Assembly: GCF_030767025.1 (NCBI RefSeq) | Contig: NZ_JASITE010000004.1 | Location: forward strand, 491,720-555,719 | Reading direction: 5' to 3' | From: Nocardia sp. CC227C | Lineage (GTDB): Bacteria > Actinomycetota > Actinomycetes > Mycobacteriales > Mycobacteriaceae | DNA length: 64,000 nucleotides | In this document: in pieces, positions 8,209 to 19,133 of the stretch | How the letters are laid out: each line of letters opens with the position of its first letter | How positions within the stretch are numbered: the first letter of the stretch is position 1 | Position numbers and translations under genes: made by a program | The notes under the pieces: model-generated | Databases searched by the model: none | What the model saw: the letters and a program-made list of their open reading frames with translations, nothing else | What the model was told of the DNA's origin: nothing

Positions 8209-11193
8209 CTAACGACCGTCCACTTCACCGGTGTCGAGCAGGTCCGCCTCCACCACTTCGGCATCCACGATGTCGGCGTCGGCCGCGTTGTCCGCGTGCG
8301 GTTCGGCGGTGAGGGCGGGCGGTTCGTCGACGAGTTCGCCGTCGACCTCGACCACGCGTTCGTCGCCGTCGGGCGCGTCCATGTAGTCGTCGAATTCGTC
8401 GTAGTAGTCGGCGTCCCCGTACCCGTCGGAGTCGTACTCGCTGTCCGAGTCGTACGCGCCGTCGTAGTCGCCGTCCGGGTCGTCGTCGCCGTCCGGGTCG
8501 TAGTAGCCGTCCGGGTCGTAGTCGCCGTCGGAGTCGTATCCGCCGTCGTAGTCGACGTAGTCGCCGTCGGGGTCGTCGTCGGCGTAGTCGCCCGCGGGGT
8601 AGTCGTCGTCGGCATACGCGGTGTCCGCCGCGCCGTCCGGATAGTCGGCGGCACCGCCGGCGGCGGGGACGGCGAACCACTGCGCGGCGAACATGCCCAC
8701 ATATCCGGGCAGCGCCAGCCAGAGGAAGGCCGGTATCGCCAGCAGCGGCAGGTGCGGTCCGATCTGTCCGAAGGAGCCGAGCGCGCCGCTCGCGAGCGAA
8801 CCCAGCAGGGTGAGCAGCACCGCCGCCACGGCGGCGGAGGTGAGCGTGGCCCACGGGGCGGTCGGCCGGTCGTCGGTGGTGCGTCCGGTGTCCAGGCCGC
8901 CGAGTACGCCCACCGCGGCGGGCGCCAGGAGCAGCGCGACCCACCAGCCCGCCGCCGGACCGGTCGGCACCGCGGCCGCGATCGGCACCGCCGGAACCGG
9001 CGCACCCGTGACCTCGAACAGACTCAGCGATCCGGCGCCGATGTGCACCTGCCCGCCGATCAGCACCGCCACCGCGTCGACGAGCACGTTCGGCAGGTAG
9101 GCGACCGACAGCAGGGTCAGGCCGACCACCCCCGCGAAATCGCCCGCGGCCCGGTAGGTCTCACCGATGACGGACCAGTGCGCAAGGAACGACACCAGGG
9201 TGACGGCGGCGGCGACGATCAGCAGCCGCCACACCGCCCGCACCCCGGCCCGCACCCCGGGCACCACCCAGCGCGGTACCGGCACCGGGGACAGCGCGAG
9301 CAGCTCCCGCCACCGGCGACTGCCGATTCCCGCGGCGGCGGCCAGCAGGTGCAGGCCGAAGACCCAGCCGAAGGCGGCCGAGGTGTTCGGCGGCTGCAAC
9401 GACACGACCGCGGCGGCGTCGTCGGCGACGGCCAGGCAGACCGCCGTGATGAGCAGTGGACCGCCCAGCGCCGCGCCGACGATCCAACCGAGGTCGGCGC
9501 GATTGCTCTCGGCGGGCACGGCCTGGGCGCAGTCGCGCGCCGCGATCCAGAGCATGAGCCCGGTCGGCAGCAGGGGCAGCAGTCCCAGCGAGGTCTTGCC
9601 GATCACCAGCGGAACCTGATGCACCGCGAGCCAGCTCGCCGCGATCGCGCCGCCGGTCCCCTCCAGCCCACTGCCCGCCGCCAACAGCGCCGCCAACACC
9701 AGCGCGACAATGACCAGCAGGGTGATGCTCGACGCCCGCGCCGCCACCACCAGCAGCACCCGAGCCCGTTCCGGAGTCAACGACCCGAACCCGCCACCGG
9801 GTCCCGTCGAACCCGGTTCCGGCGGCTCGATATCGCTCAGACGCGCCAATGCGGCCTTCGCAGCGCTCATGGACATCCACCCTGGCAGCTTCGCCCGCGG
9901 CATCGCCTCAGGCGCGCCGCGCACCCGCCCCCGCCGCCCACCCCGGGCCGGCCCTCGGTCCGGTGCACCACCCGATCGCCCGGCGAATCCACGCCCCGCC
10001 TCGGCCGTGAACCCACGCCTCCCGAAAGCCCCACGCCCCCGCTCCCCGTTGTCGCCACGCTCGTATTCCACGGCACCCGCGCGGTACGGGTCCGTGGCCG
10101 ACCCGGGCCGCCGCGCCCCCGGAGGCGTGCGCCCAACGTCGGCGCGGGAACGCTCCCCCGCCTCCGAACGAGGGCGCGGGCGAGCGGCCACCCCGCTCTC
10201 CTGCGCCCATGAGGACGCGTGATCCGGCTGCCCACCACCGCCGCGTCGCCGTTCGGCAGCCGAGGCCCGCTCCCACTCCTCCGAATCCCCGGCGCGGGAA
10301 CGCCGCCGCGCGCCCGCACCGATGCGCAGGCGTCGTCCGCTCGGTTCCCACCATCGAGACCGCGCCCCCGAGTCGCTCGGGGCCGCAGGGCCGCTGCCGG
10401 GCGCTTCGCCGTCGATCTGCTCGTCCGCCGGACGCATGCGCCGACCACCCGCACGCGCCCGCACGCCGCCGCGCCCGGAGTCTTCGGTGGGAGCGCGCCG
10501 CCGGTCGTCCGGGTACGCCCGGCGGTCGGCACGCGACTCGGCGTCGCCGTGCCGGGTACTCGCCGAACGGCCTCCAGGTGGCCCGGCGGGTGTCCCGCCC
10601 GGCTCACCCGCACCGCTGCGGCGGTAGTCGTCGATCCCATCGTGATGCGGTGTGGCGCGGATGTCGGCGGTCCCGGTCGATGACGACGTTCTCGCGATGA
10701 TGCGCCGCTGAGCCCGAGACAGCAGGTGGCGCACGCCGTCCCACGGCATGCGAGTGCCCGGTGCGGCCCGATACGACGCGTCGCCGCGGGTCCGGCGCGG
10801 CCCGCCGGCGGCTCGGCGTGCGGCGGCCGGGTCGAGAGACGACTCGGCGGGTGCGGCAGCGGGCGTACGGCGTGGCGTAGCGGCCCGGCGTGCGTCGGCA
10901 ATCGGCTCGCGGCGTGACCGTCGCGCGGCGGCACGATGCGAATCCCGGTCGGCGTGCCGCGGATCCTCGGAAGTACGACGCGGACCCTCGGCGGCAGCAC
11001 GCGAATCCCGGGGCGCTCGACGTGATTCCGGCGCGGCGGCACGGTGCGAATCCGCCGTACCGTGTCGCGGATCGTCGGGCCGCGCTCGGCGCGGGGCCCG
11101 CGAGCGGCCGGAGCGGTCCGCGTCGGGGGGAGGGCCGTCGCCCTCTCCCGGGTGGCGTGGGCGGGGTCTGCGCGAGGGTTCTGAAGAATTCAC
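8209..11193 (-). CDS. perM: Cell division membrane protein PerM (DUF6350) with long charged extensions
   Basis: The core (roughly residues 430-850) has about nine hydrophobic helices, including ITLLVIVALVLAALLAAG and LLAIPAFLWLALPGYVGMF. Its position beside purN-purH matches Rv0955 (PerM), an integral membrane protein needed for division during chronic infection in M. tuberculosis. Two features are unusual. Residues 1-430 are low-complexity and Arg-rich with alternating acidic residues. The last 145 or so residues are an Asp/Tyr-rich repeat tail (DYDPDGYYDPDGDDDPDGDY). GTG at 11193 opens the longest frame but has no good ribosome binding site. Starts at 9903 or 9870 would give a normal-sized PerM; 9870 is preceded by AGGGTGG. 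Third-position GC is lower in the extension, so whether it is translated is uncertain. Confidence 0.68.
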   Translation of the reverse strand: MNSSEPSRRPRPRHPGEGDGPPPDADRSGRSRAPRRARPDDPRHGTADSHRAAAPESRRAPRDSRAAAEGPRRTSEDPRHADRDSHRAAARRSRREPIADARRAATPRRTPAAAPAESSLDPAAARRAAGGPRRTRGDASYRAAPGTRMPWDGVRHLLSRAQRRIIARTSSSTGTADIRATPHHDGIDDYRRSGAGEPGGTPAGPPGGRSASTRHGDAESRADRRAYPDDRRRAPTEDSGRGGVRARAGGRRMRPADEQIDGEAPGSGPAAPSDSGARSRWWEPSGRRLRIGAGARRRSRAGDSEEWERASAAERRRGGGGQPDHASSWAQESGVAARPRPRSEAGERSRADVGRTPPGARRPGSATDPYRAGAVEYERGDNGERGRGAFGRRGFTAEAGRGFAGRSGGAPDRGPARGGRRGRVRGAPEAMPRAKLPGWMSMSAAKAALARLSDIEPPEPGSTGPGGGFGSLTPERARVLLVVAARASSITLLVIVALVLAALLAAGSGLEGTGGAIAASWLAVHQVPLVIGKTSLGLLPLLPTGLMLWIAARDCAQAVPAESNRADLGWIVGAALGGPLLITAVCLAVADDAAAVVSLQPPNTSAAFGWVFGLHLLAAAAGIGSRRWRELLALSPVPVPRWVVPGVRAGVRAVWRLLIVAAAVTLVSFLAHWSVIGETYRAAGDFAGVVGLTLLSVAYLPNVLVDAVAVLIGGQVHIGAGSLSLFEVTGAPVPAVPIAAAVPTGPAAGWWVALLLAPAAVGVLGGLDTGRTTDDRPTAPWATLTSAAVAAVLLTLLGSLASGALGSFGQIGPHLPLLAIPAFLWLALPGYVGMFAAQWFAVPAAGGAADYPDGAADTAYADDDYPAGDYADDDPDGDYVDYDGGYDSDGDYDPDGYYDPDGDDDPDGDYDGAYDSDSEYDSDGYGDADYYDEFDDYMDAPDGDERVVEVDGELVDEPPALTAEPHADNAADADIVDAEVVEADLLDTGEVDGR

Positions 11194-11534
11194 GGTGACA
11201 GGGCAATCCGATTCGAGCGTGGTCGACGAACCGCGCCGCCGGGGGCGGATGTCGCCGACGCCGCCGGATCGAACTCGAGCGCGGCGCGTGGCTGCGAACG
11301 CGCGGCGGGGTGGTCGAGCGGCGACGAGGGCGAACGACGGGCGGCGGTGGTGCCACCGCGGCGGATCGACGAGGCGAGTGGGACAGTGCGGGGGTCCGAC
11401 GCGTACCGGCCGTCGGGCGAGGGTAGCGGTCCCGGGTTCGGCGGCACGGATTCCCGTGGTCCGCGAGCGGCCGACCCGGGGCCCACGGGCGACATCGTGT
11501 GAGCCGCGAGCGGACCCGGGTCGCCCGCAAGCAC
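11194..11534. other. Intergenic, no gene supported
   Basis: The stretch between the DUF5336 terminator and the perM frame is GC-rich and open in several frames on both strands. None has a ribosome binding site plus plausible protein composition. It presumably holds the perM promoter. Confidence 0.4.
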
Positions 11535-11566
11535 AACGGCCCCCGGTGTTCCCACCGGGGGCCGTT
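11535..11566. terminator. Perfect 14-bp hairpin after the DUF5336 gene
   Basis: AACGGCCCCCGGTG at 11535-11548 pairs with 11553-11566 around TTCC, 28 bases after the stop of the leftward gene. Confidence 0.82.
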
Positions 11567-11593
11567 CGTCACATCGGTCGATACCCGGACCGA

Positions 11594-12640
11594 CTACTTG
11601 TCGTCCTGCCCCGGCCGGAACGCCTTGGTGGCGTCGGCGGCCGGATCGGCGCTCTGCTCACCGCCGAACGGCTTCTCCTGGCCGCCGCCGTACTGCTGAC
11701 CCCCGTACTGCTGGCCGCCGTACTGCTGGCCGCCCTCGTCCGGGCGCGGCTGCGGCTGCGAACCGGTGCCGTAGGGCGACTGGCCGTAGGACGGCTGCTG
11801 ACCGTAACCACCCGGCTGACCGGGCTGCTGACCATAGGCGGGCTGCTGGCCGTAGGACTGCTGACCGGACTGTTGGCCCGGCTGGCCGTAGGAGGGCTGC
11901 TGCTGGTACTGCGGACCGGTGCCCTGGCCGCCGCCGTAGGGCGGCTGCTGGCCGTACCCGCCCGGCTGCTGACCGTAGCCACCCGGCTGACCGGGCTGCT
12001 GACCGTAGGGGGACTGCTGGCCGGGCTGCTGACCGTAGCCACCCGGCTGCTGACCGTACCCGCCGGGCTGACCGCCCTGGCCGTACCCGCCGGGCTGCGG
12101 CGCGGGCTTCGGAGCCGGGGGCTTCAGGATGCCCAGCTCGAACAGCAGGGCCGCGATGACGACCGCGGCCTGCGCGAAGGCGAGGGCCAGCACGACCATG
12201 CCGCCCCACGCCAGCGAGACGGAATCACCGAGCGAGAAGGTATTGAACAGCAGGGTGAGGAACGCCGCCAGCGAGGCGGCGGCCGCGATCGGGGCCCAGT
12301 TCTGCTTGGAGATCAGCGACAGCCCGGCCATGATCCCGGCGATCAGCAGCAGAGCCAGCGGCGCGGAGCCGCCACCCTCGAAGAAGCTGGCCGACGTGTC
12401 CACCTCCACCCCGCCGCCACCCAGGTCGAAGCTGGTGAACGGCGTGAATCCGAGCAGGAAGTTGATGACACCGAGCGCGGCGACACCGATGGCCAGGAAG
12501 AACGGCAGTCCCTTGCCCGTCGCGGCCGCGGCGCTCGCTCCACCGGCGGGACCGGCGGCGGGCGGCTGGCCGAAGCCGGGTGCGGAGGAGGGCGTCGGCG
12601 CGGGCGCGTTGTACCCCGAGCCCCCGGTCGGGTATGACAT
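11594..12640 (-). CDS. DUF5336 membrane protein with Gly/Gln/Tyr repeat tail (Rv0954-like)
   Basis: The 348-residue protein begins [17 protein letters not shown]. It has four hydrophobic helices between about residues 60 and 185 ([38 protein letters not shown], and two more). The long C-terminal tail is built of [12 protein letters not shown] repeats. This is the pattern of the 34-kDa antigen homologue Rv0954, and the gene sits between sucCD and perM as in mycobacteria. ATG at 12640 is chosen for its AGGAGA site eight bases upstream; nine more codons are open before it. The function is unknown; the tail is probably disordered and could phase separate or bind the envelope. Confidence 0.87.
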   Translation of the reverse strand: MSYPTGGSGYNAPAPTPSSAPGFGQPPAAGPAGGASAAAATGKGLPFFLAIGVAALGVINFLLGFTPFTSFDLGGGGVEVDTSASFFEGGGSAPLALLLIAGIMAGLSLISKQNWAPIAAAASLAAFLTLLFNTFSLGDSVSLAWGGMVVLALAFAQAAVVIAALLFELGILKPPAPKPAPQPGGYGQGGQPGGYGQQPGGYGQQPGQQSPYGQQPGQPGGYGQQPGGYGQQPPYGGGQGTGPQYQQQPSYGQPGQQSGQQSYGQQPAYGQQPGQPGGYGQQPSYGQSPYGTGSQPQPRPDEGGQQYGGQQYGGQQYGGGQEKPFGGEQSADPAADATKAFRPGQDDK

Positions 12641-12908
12641 GTCGTCGTCTCCTATCGAATAGTTCACGAACAGCGCTGGCTGCTCCCCCGACGCTACTGC
12701 ACCAGACCGTCCGGGTCACCATCTACCGCCGCCCGCGACCGGCGCGTTTGCGCCGAACCGAACGCATGCTACCCGGCATAGCGTTGCGTAAGGCGTTGGG
12801 CGACAACACTGTTCACCGGAGTTCCGCGAAATACCCTGCTCGACGGCACCGGAAAGCCGACCGGATCGGCGTTATCCGGCCACCTGGAGATAACGGTCCG
12901 GATACGCG

Positions 12909-12940
12909 AAGGCCGCCCACCGGACACGGCGGGCGGCCTT
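12909..12940. terminator. 14-bp hairpin after sucD
   Basis: AAGGCCGCCCACCG pairs with CGGCGGGCGGCCTT around GACA with one mismatch, 34 bases after the sucD stop. Confidence 0.8.
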
Positions 12941-12973
12941 GCGACATCGGATCGGCGCGCGCCGATATCCGAA

Positions 12974-13888
12974 TCAGGCGCTGATGCTGGCCTTCTCGAG
13001 GATCTCGCGCGCGAGGGCGGCGGTCTCGGACGGGGTCTTGCCGACCTTCACGCCCGCGGCCTCCAGGGCCTCCTTCTTCGCCGCGGCGGTGCCCGACGAA
13101 CCGGAGACGATGGCGCCCGCGTGGCCCATGGTCTTGCCCTCGGGGGCGGTGAAGCCCGCGACGTAGCCGACGACCGGCTTGGTGACATTGGCCTGGATGT
13201 AGGCCGCGGCCCGCTCTTCGGCGTCGCCGCCGATCTCACCGATCATGACGATGAGCTTGGTCTCGGGGTCCTTCTCGAACGCTTCGATGGCGTCGATGTG
13301 GGTGGTGCCGATGACCGGGTCGCCACCGATGCCGATGGCGGTCGAGAAGCCGAAGTCCCGCAGCTCGTACATCATCTGGTAGGTCAGGGTGCCCGACTTG
13401 GAGACCAAGCCGATCGGACCCTTGCCGGTGATGTTGGCCGGGGTGATGCCGACCAGCGACTCACCCGGGGTGATGATGCCGGGGCAGTTCGGGCCGATGA
13501 TGCGGGTTTTGTTGCCCTTCTCCACGTTGTAGGCCCACGCGTAGGCGGTGTCCTGCACCGGGATGCCCTCGGTGATGACCACGAGCAGCGGGATCTCCGC
13601 GTCGATGGCCTCGATGATGGCGTCCTTCGAGAACTTCGGCGGCACGAAGGCGATCGACACGTCCGCGCCGGTCTCCTTCATGGCCTCGGCGACGGTGCCG
13701 AAGACGGGCAGCTCGACCGCGTTGCCGTCGGAGTCGGTGTGCGAGACCGTGGTACCGGCCTTGCGGGCGTTGACGCCGCCGACGACCCGGGTGCCCGCCT
13801 TCAGCATCAGCGCGGTGTGCTTGGTGCCCTCACCGCCGGTGATGCCCTGGACGATGACCTTGGAGTCCTTGTTCAGGAAGATAGACAT
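12974..13888 (-). CDS. sucD: Succinyl-CoA synthetase alpha subunit
   Basis: The 304-residue protein catalyses, with SucC, the conversion of succinyl-CoA to succinate with ATP or GTP formation in the TCA cycle. It shows the CoA-binding Rossmann start ([21 protein letters not shown]), the [13 protein letters not shown] loop and [11 protein letters not shown] with the active-site His that is phosphorylated. It follows sucC by 15 bases on the same strand and ends at a strong hairpin. Length is normal. Confidence 0.97.
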   Translation of the reverse strand: MSIFLNKDSKVIVQGITGGEGTKHTALMLKAGTRVVGGVNARKAGTTVSHTDSDGNAVELPVFGTVAEAMKETGADVSIAFVPPKFSKDAIIEAIDAEIPLLVVITEGIPVQDTAYAWAYNVEKGNKTRIIGPNCPGIITPGESLVGITPANITGKGPIGLVSKSGTLTYQMMYELRDFGFSTAIGIGGDPVIGTTHIDAIEAFEKDPETKLIVMIGEIGGDAEERAAAYIQANVTKPVVGYVAGFTAPEGKTMGHAGAIVSGSSGTAAAKKEALEAAGVKVGKTPSETAALAREILEKASISA

Positions 13889-13903
13889 TGTGGTTCGTGT
13901 CCT

Positions 13904-15070
<1,167 letters not shown>

Positions 15071-15622
15071 GTACTCACCGTCTCGTCTGCGTTGTTGTGA
15101 CAACGTCTTTGTTGGCGGCCCGTCGTCGGCCCGTAGCGACCGCTTGCAGGTCGCTCGCGAAGGCCAGTGGGTCGGGTCGGACTCTAATCAGTCACATGGA
15201 GCCGAAATCAGCCGCATACAGCCTAAGTGGCGCAGGTCACGGTACAGTCTCCAGGGCCACAAAACCGCTGGGTACGACTACTCGCGAGTAGCTTTCGGGC
15301 CACGTGGCAGGTGAGCGCGACGAATCCCGGAGGGTGGCACAGACTACGACGCCTTGTAGTGGAAAGAGCTCACGCAGTTACCCACAGCACAGTGAGGCAA
15401 TCCCGGGGGGCGACGTGATGAATGTCACAGCATCGACACGAGAGGGGTTCATCGCTTGCCGACCCGCAATCGTTTCGTTACCGTCGTTGCGGTCGATGTC
15501 ACAACACGGTCACGGCAGGAGGACGGCAAGCTTGACGCAGCACAGCGCTCCGCAGGTAGGAAGCCGCTCCGCAGGCGACCCGTCGAAATCGAGCCCCCAC
15601 CTCGCACGTCGGACGAACGCCC
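15071..15622. other. Divergent promoter region of sucC and the M23 peptidase gene
   Basis: The 552 bases between divergent genes contain no convincing ORF. I looked for a c-di-AMP (ydaO-type) riboswitch, frequent before actinobacterial wall hydrolase genes, but did not find the GGGGACCCA and GACAGCTAACC cores. The lower-GC part near 15190-15420 probably holds the promoters. A long 5' leader for the peptidase gene is possible. Confidence 0.4.
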
Positions 15623-17056
15623 ATGAGTGACGGCGCATTCCCGACCGGGCGGCGCTCGCGGGCCAACCGATACCGACAGGACGACGAAAGCTTCGGCGAA
15701 TCCGGGCATTTCGGCCACGGCGATCAGTCCGGTGGCACCCGGTACGAGCACGGCCAGGTCTACGGCTGGCAGGCCCCCGCGTCCACACCGGGCGAGTGGA
15801 ATGCCCACGGCGGCTGGGACGCGCACGCCGAAAGCACGCACGGTGGCAACGGCTACGCCGACAATAGTTTCGGCGACAACGGCGCTGACTGGAACAGCGG
15901 TACCTGCTACGACGGCGCCAGCTGGAACGACGCCGCCGACGGGAACCGCGAGACCGCCGACGGCGGCTGGCACCACGGCGGCCAGGGCGACTGGAACGCG
16001 CACGCCGAGGGCGGCTGGAACGGCGACACCGGCTGGAACCCGGATTCCGGCCGAACCTGGGATGGCGACGCCGCGAACGGCGGCTGGGGTGAGCCCGCGG
16101 CCGAATGGTCCGGTGACTCCTGGAATTCCGGCGACAGCGCCTGGGAATCGCCCGCCGACCCCAACCCCTCCGACGAGCACCGGCCCGTCTACACGTTCCG
16201 CACCGCCTCCGGTGAGCCGCTGGAGTTTTCCCGCGACGGCGCCCGCGTCGATTCCGCCGCCCCCGGCGCGCCCGAATCCGCCGCCCCCGCATCCCGTTCC
16301 GCCTCCCGCGCCACGCGCAACCGCCGCTCCGGCGGCGCGCACCGGCTGCCCGCCCCGCCCGCGGCGCTGAAGGGCCGCGCGGCCGTGGTGGCCGTCGCCG
16401 CCGGTGCCGTGGTGGCCGCCGGGCAGACCGGTATGGACACCGCGCCGACGACCGGCGAGTTCCAGGCCGCCGATCAGGTGACCGAACTCGCCGCCCAGAG
16501 CGTGAGCCTCACCGGCGCGGAGACGCAGGATTCGGAATCGCCCCAGGTCCTGAATGTTTCGACGCCGATGGACGTGGGCTCCTTCGACGACATCCTGCGC
16601 AAGGGCGAACAGTTCGCCGCCGACCTGGCCGCCCAGGAGGCCGCCAAGCTGCGCCCGCTGTTCACCAAGTTCACCAGCGGCAATTTCACCTCCGGGTTCG
16701 GAGCCCGCTGGGGCGTCCAGCATCTCGGTATCGACGTGGCCGCCCCCATCGGCACCCCCATCTACGCGGTGGCCGACGGCGTGGTCCTCGAAGCGGGTCC
16801 AGCCTCCGGTTTCGGCATGTGGGTCCGTATCCTCCACGACGATGGCACCGTCACCGTCTACGGACACATCGACACCGCCACCGTCTCCCAGGGCCAGTAC
16901 GTGATGGCGGGCGACCAGATCGCCACCGTCGGCAACCGCGGCTTCTCCACCGGCCCGCACTGCCACTTCGAGGTCTGGCTGAACGGCGTCAACAAGATCG
17001 ACCCGGTCCCGTGGCTGGCCTCCCGCGGCATCGCCCTCGGCCCCCAGCGCGACTAG
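15623..17056 (+). CDS. M23 (LytM) zinc metallopeptidase, membrane-anchored, with Trp/Gly/Asn-rich N-terminus
   Basis: The 477-residue protein ends in a LytM domain that cleaves peptidoglycan peptide bridges or activates amidases. Zinc ligands are visible: H366 and D370 in HLGIDVAAP, and HxH in GPHCHFEVW near 446-448. One hydrophobic helix (AAVVAVAAGAVVAAG) lies at about 252-267, so residues 1-245 would be cytoplasmic if it is a signal anchor. That part is disordered and rich in repeats such as GGWNGDTGWN and EGGWN. Position, divergent from sucC, matches Rv0950c. ATG at 15623 is used. Confidence 0.9.
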   Translation: MSDGAFPTGRRSRANRYRQDDESFGESGHFGHGDQSGGTRYEHGQVYGWQAPASTPGEWNAHGGWDAHAESTHGGNGYADNSFGDNGADWNSGTCYDGASWNDAADGNRETADGGWHHGGQGDWNAHAEGGWNGDTGWNPDSGRTWDGDAANGGWGEPAAEWSGDSWNSGDSAWESPADPNPSDEHRPVYTFRTASGEPLEFSRDGARVDSAAPGAPESAAPASRSASRATRNRRSGGAHRLPAPPAALKGRAAVVAVAAGAVVAAGQTGMDTAPTTGEFQAADQVTELAAQSVSLTGAETQDSESPQVLNVSTPMDVGSFDDILRKGEQFAADLAAQEAAKLRPLFTKFTSGNFTSGFGARWGVQHLGIDVAAPIGTPIYAVADGVVLEAGPASGFGMWVRILHDDGTVTVYGHIDTATVSQGQYVMAGDQIATVGNRGFSTGPHCHFEVWLNGVNKIDPVPWLASRGIALGPQRD

Positions 17057-17078
17057 ACCGCGATACCGAACCTTCCCC

Positions 17079-17109
17079 CTGTGGGCGCGCCGAGAAAGCG
17101 CGCCCACAG
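17079..17109. terminator. Perfect 12-bp hairpin after the M23 gene
   Basis: CTGTGGGCGCGC at 17079-17090 pairs with 17098-17109 around CGAGAAA, 23 bases past the stop. Confidence 0.8.
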
Positions 17110-17223
17110 CCGCTTTCACGCACCCCCACACCGCGCGCCCCAGCCCTCCAACCGCCCAGCCCCGCCAAGCCGCGCGCCACACAGCCCAACCCCGCCGCGC
17201 GCCCCTCCCACGCGCCCGCCACA

Positions 17224-17318
17224 CCACGCGGCCCCACTCACCACGCGGCCCCACTCACCGCGCAGCCCCACTCACCGCGCAGCCCAACCCACCACGCAGC
17301 CCAACCCACCACGCAGCC
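17224..17318. repeat. 17-bp tandem repeat, 5.6 copies (VNTR-like)
   Basis: Consecutive units of CCACGCGGCCCCACTCA with a few substitutions (CCGCGCAGCCCCACTCA, CCACGCAGCCCAACCCA) run head to tail without indels. They sit in the 390-base gap between the M23 terminator and the aldo/keto reductase gene. The preceding bases 17110-17223 are degenerate and C-rich, perhaps decayed copies. No coding sequence is supported in this gap. Confidence 0.85.
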
Positions 17319-17499
17319 GCCGCGCCAGGCGGCGCGCGGCGCGATCCGAACCACGCCAGGCGTTCGGCCCCGTAGCACGGTCCAACCCGACTGCGCACCC
17401 ACCCGCGGCGCACAGTCCCAACCCCGCCGCGTCACCCGACCCGCCACACGGGCCAACCACACAGCGCGCCCCCATGCGTACGGCCCCGGGCGATTGTCG

Positions 17500-18486
17500 T
17501 CAGGCCCGGAGCGCGTACCCCCTGGGATCGAGACGGGACACCTTGTCGCCGTAGACGGCGGGGGCGGTGTCGCAGCCGGCGATGAAGTCGCCGGGGAAGC
17601 CGAGCTCGAAAGGTGCGGCGGTTTCCAGGAATTCGACCGTTTCCTCAGGCAGGGTGAGGTCGACCGCGCCGAGGTTCTCGGTGAGCTGGGCCGCGCCGCT
17701 GACGCCGACGATGGGCAGTACGGCGGGTGAGCGGTGGCGGGTCCAGGCCAGGGCGACGTGGGCCGCGGGGACGCCCAGCTCGGCGGCGACCTTGTCGACC
17801 GCGGCGGCCGCCGTGCGCTGGCGCTCGGTGAACTCGGCCGGGTCGCTGCGGCGTCCGGCTCGGCCGGACAGTACGCCCTGCCCGAGCGGCCCCCAGGCAG
17901 TGACACTCATGCCGAATGCCTCCGCCATCGGGATCAGCTCGCGTTCGGCATCACGCCACAGCAGGTTGTAGGGCACCTGGAGGCCGGCGAACGGGGTGCG
18001 GTCGCGCAGCTCCGCGAGGGTGTTCGCGCGGGCCACCACCCAGGCGGGCGCGTCCGAGATGCCGAGGTGCAGGACCTTGCCGGAGCGAACGGCGTCATCG
18101 AGCGCGCGCAGCGTCTCCTCGATGGGGGTGAGCCGGTCCCAGACGTGCACCCAGTAGACGTCGATGTAGTCGGTGCGCAGATTCCGCAGGCTCTGTTCCA
18201 GACTCAGCACCAGGTTCTTGCGGTGGTTGCCCGCGGCGTTCGGATCGGCGGCGTCACGCGTCGGCGTGTACTTGGTGCCGATGACGAAGCGGTCGCGGTC
18301 ACGCAGCACCGAGCCGAGTAGTTCCTCACTGGGGCCGTACATGGGCGCGGTGTCGAGGAGGTTGCCCCCGGCTTCGGCGAAGACGTCGAGCACGCGACGG
18401 TATTCGTCCGCGTCCCGCAGGGCCATGGTGCCCAGCGCCAGTTCGGACACACGCAAGCCAGTTCGGCCGAAAAGTCGGTATCGCAT
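17500..18486 (-). CDS. Aldo/keto reductase
   Basis: The 328-residue NADPH-dependent oxidoreductase has the TIM-barrel pattern. It begins MRYRLFGRTGLRVSELALGTM. The catalytic region has LLDTAPMYGPSEELLGSVL with Asp and Tyr, then LSLEQSLRNLRTDYIDVYWVHVWD with the His. The C-terminal cofactor part contains LPIVGVSGAAQLTENLGAV. It belongs to the YajO/PdxI-like branch; the substrate is unknown. ATG at 18486 gives the usual start; the frame continues 33 codons upstream without support. It interrupts the conserved M23-uvrD1 neighbourhood and has no operon partner. Confidence 0.92.
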   Translation of the reverse strand: MRYRLFGRTGLRVSELALGTMALRDADEYRRVLDVFAEAGGNLLDTAPMYGPSEELLGSVLRDRDRFVIGTKYTPTRDAADPNAAGNHRKNLVLSLEQSLRNLRTDYIDVYWVHVWDRLTPIEETLRALDDAVRSGKVLHLGISDAPAWVVARANTLAELRDRTPFAGLQVPYNLLWRDAERELIPMAEAFGMSVTAWGPLGQGVLSGRAGRRSDPAEFTERQRTAAAAVDKVAAELGVPAAHVALAWTRHRSPAVLPIVGVSGAAQLTENLGAVDLTLPEETVEFLETAAPFELGFPGDFIAGCDTAPAVYGDKVSRLDPRGYALRA

Positions 18487-18642
18487 GCAGACCACTCTGC
18501 CGGTCCGGCCACCCTGGCAGGGAGACCGTGCGAGGGCCACCCTCAGCCCGTCGTGCCCCGGGCGTGGGCACGGGGGAATCCGCACCGGTGGTAACGGCCG
18601 GCCGGTTCGGGCCGACGATCCTTCGGTAACGGAAGGAGTTTC

Positions 18643-19005
18643 ATGAGGAAAACGATTGCCGCCGCGGCACGGGTCGCGGCCGCTGGTGTTTCAGGTGTGG
18701 CCTTCGCAGCGATCGTCGGCTCCGGGACCGCGCAGGCGGCGCCCCAGGATTGCGCCGTCGAACGGGATCTCTTCGGCGCGTCGGCCGTATGCCAGCCCGA
18801 CGGGGGCAGCAACTACGTCCTGCATGTGGACTGTTTCGGCCTCTACGCCAGCGGTCCGTTCCCGATGTACGGCGTCGGGCCGTACACCGCGCTCAGCTAC
18901 CCCTTCACGCCGAACGGCGAGCGCGTCACCACGGGCTGCACGGGGATGGGTCCCGGCGTCGTCGCCGTGGCCACCAATGCCTACGTCGAGGTCTACCGGG
19001 GCTAG
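18643..19005 (+). CDS. Small secreted protein with signal peptide, unknown function
   Basis: The 120-residue protein has a Sec signal peptide with a probable cut after AQA at residue 32. The mature part (about 88 residues) has four Cys, compatible with two disulfides, and a compact Gly/Tyr/Pro composition (FPMYGVGPYTALSYPFTP). A strong GGAAGGAG ribosome binding site lies before the ATG. It is divergent from the aldo/keto reductase gene. No family was recognised. Confidence 0.82.
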   Translation: MRKTIAAAARVAAAGVSGVAFAAIVGSGTAQAAPQDCAVERDLFGASAVCQPDGGSNYVLHVDCFGLYASGPFPMYGVGPYTALSYPFTPNGERVTTGCTGMGPGVVAVATNAYVEVYRG

Positions 19006-19133
19006 CCAGCCGGCCTCGCGACGGCGGTCCTCCCCTGCTCGGCAGTCTCGCCCGCGCTCGCCGGTCCGTTCCGCGCTCGGCGGTCGGTGCCGACTGCGGG
19101 GAGGCTGCCGGTTGGTGCCGGGCGCGGGCAGCC

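Noticed and set aside
10748..12637. Rightward open frame across the perM extension and DUF5336 gene
   Set aside because: It is antisense to the DUF5336 gene with its clear start and motifs, and passes through the terminator at 11535-11566.
15190..15600. Possible c-di-AMP (ydaO-type) riboswitch before the M23 gene
   Set aside because: Partial matches such as GGAGGGTGGCACAGACTACG exist, but the conserved GGGGACCCA and GACAGCTAACC cores are missing.
17110..17320. CRISPR array
   Set aside because: The 17-bp units are head to tail with no spacers and no cas genes nearby.
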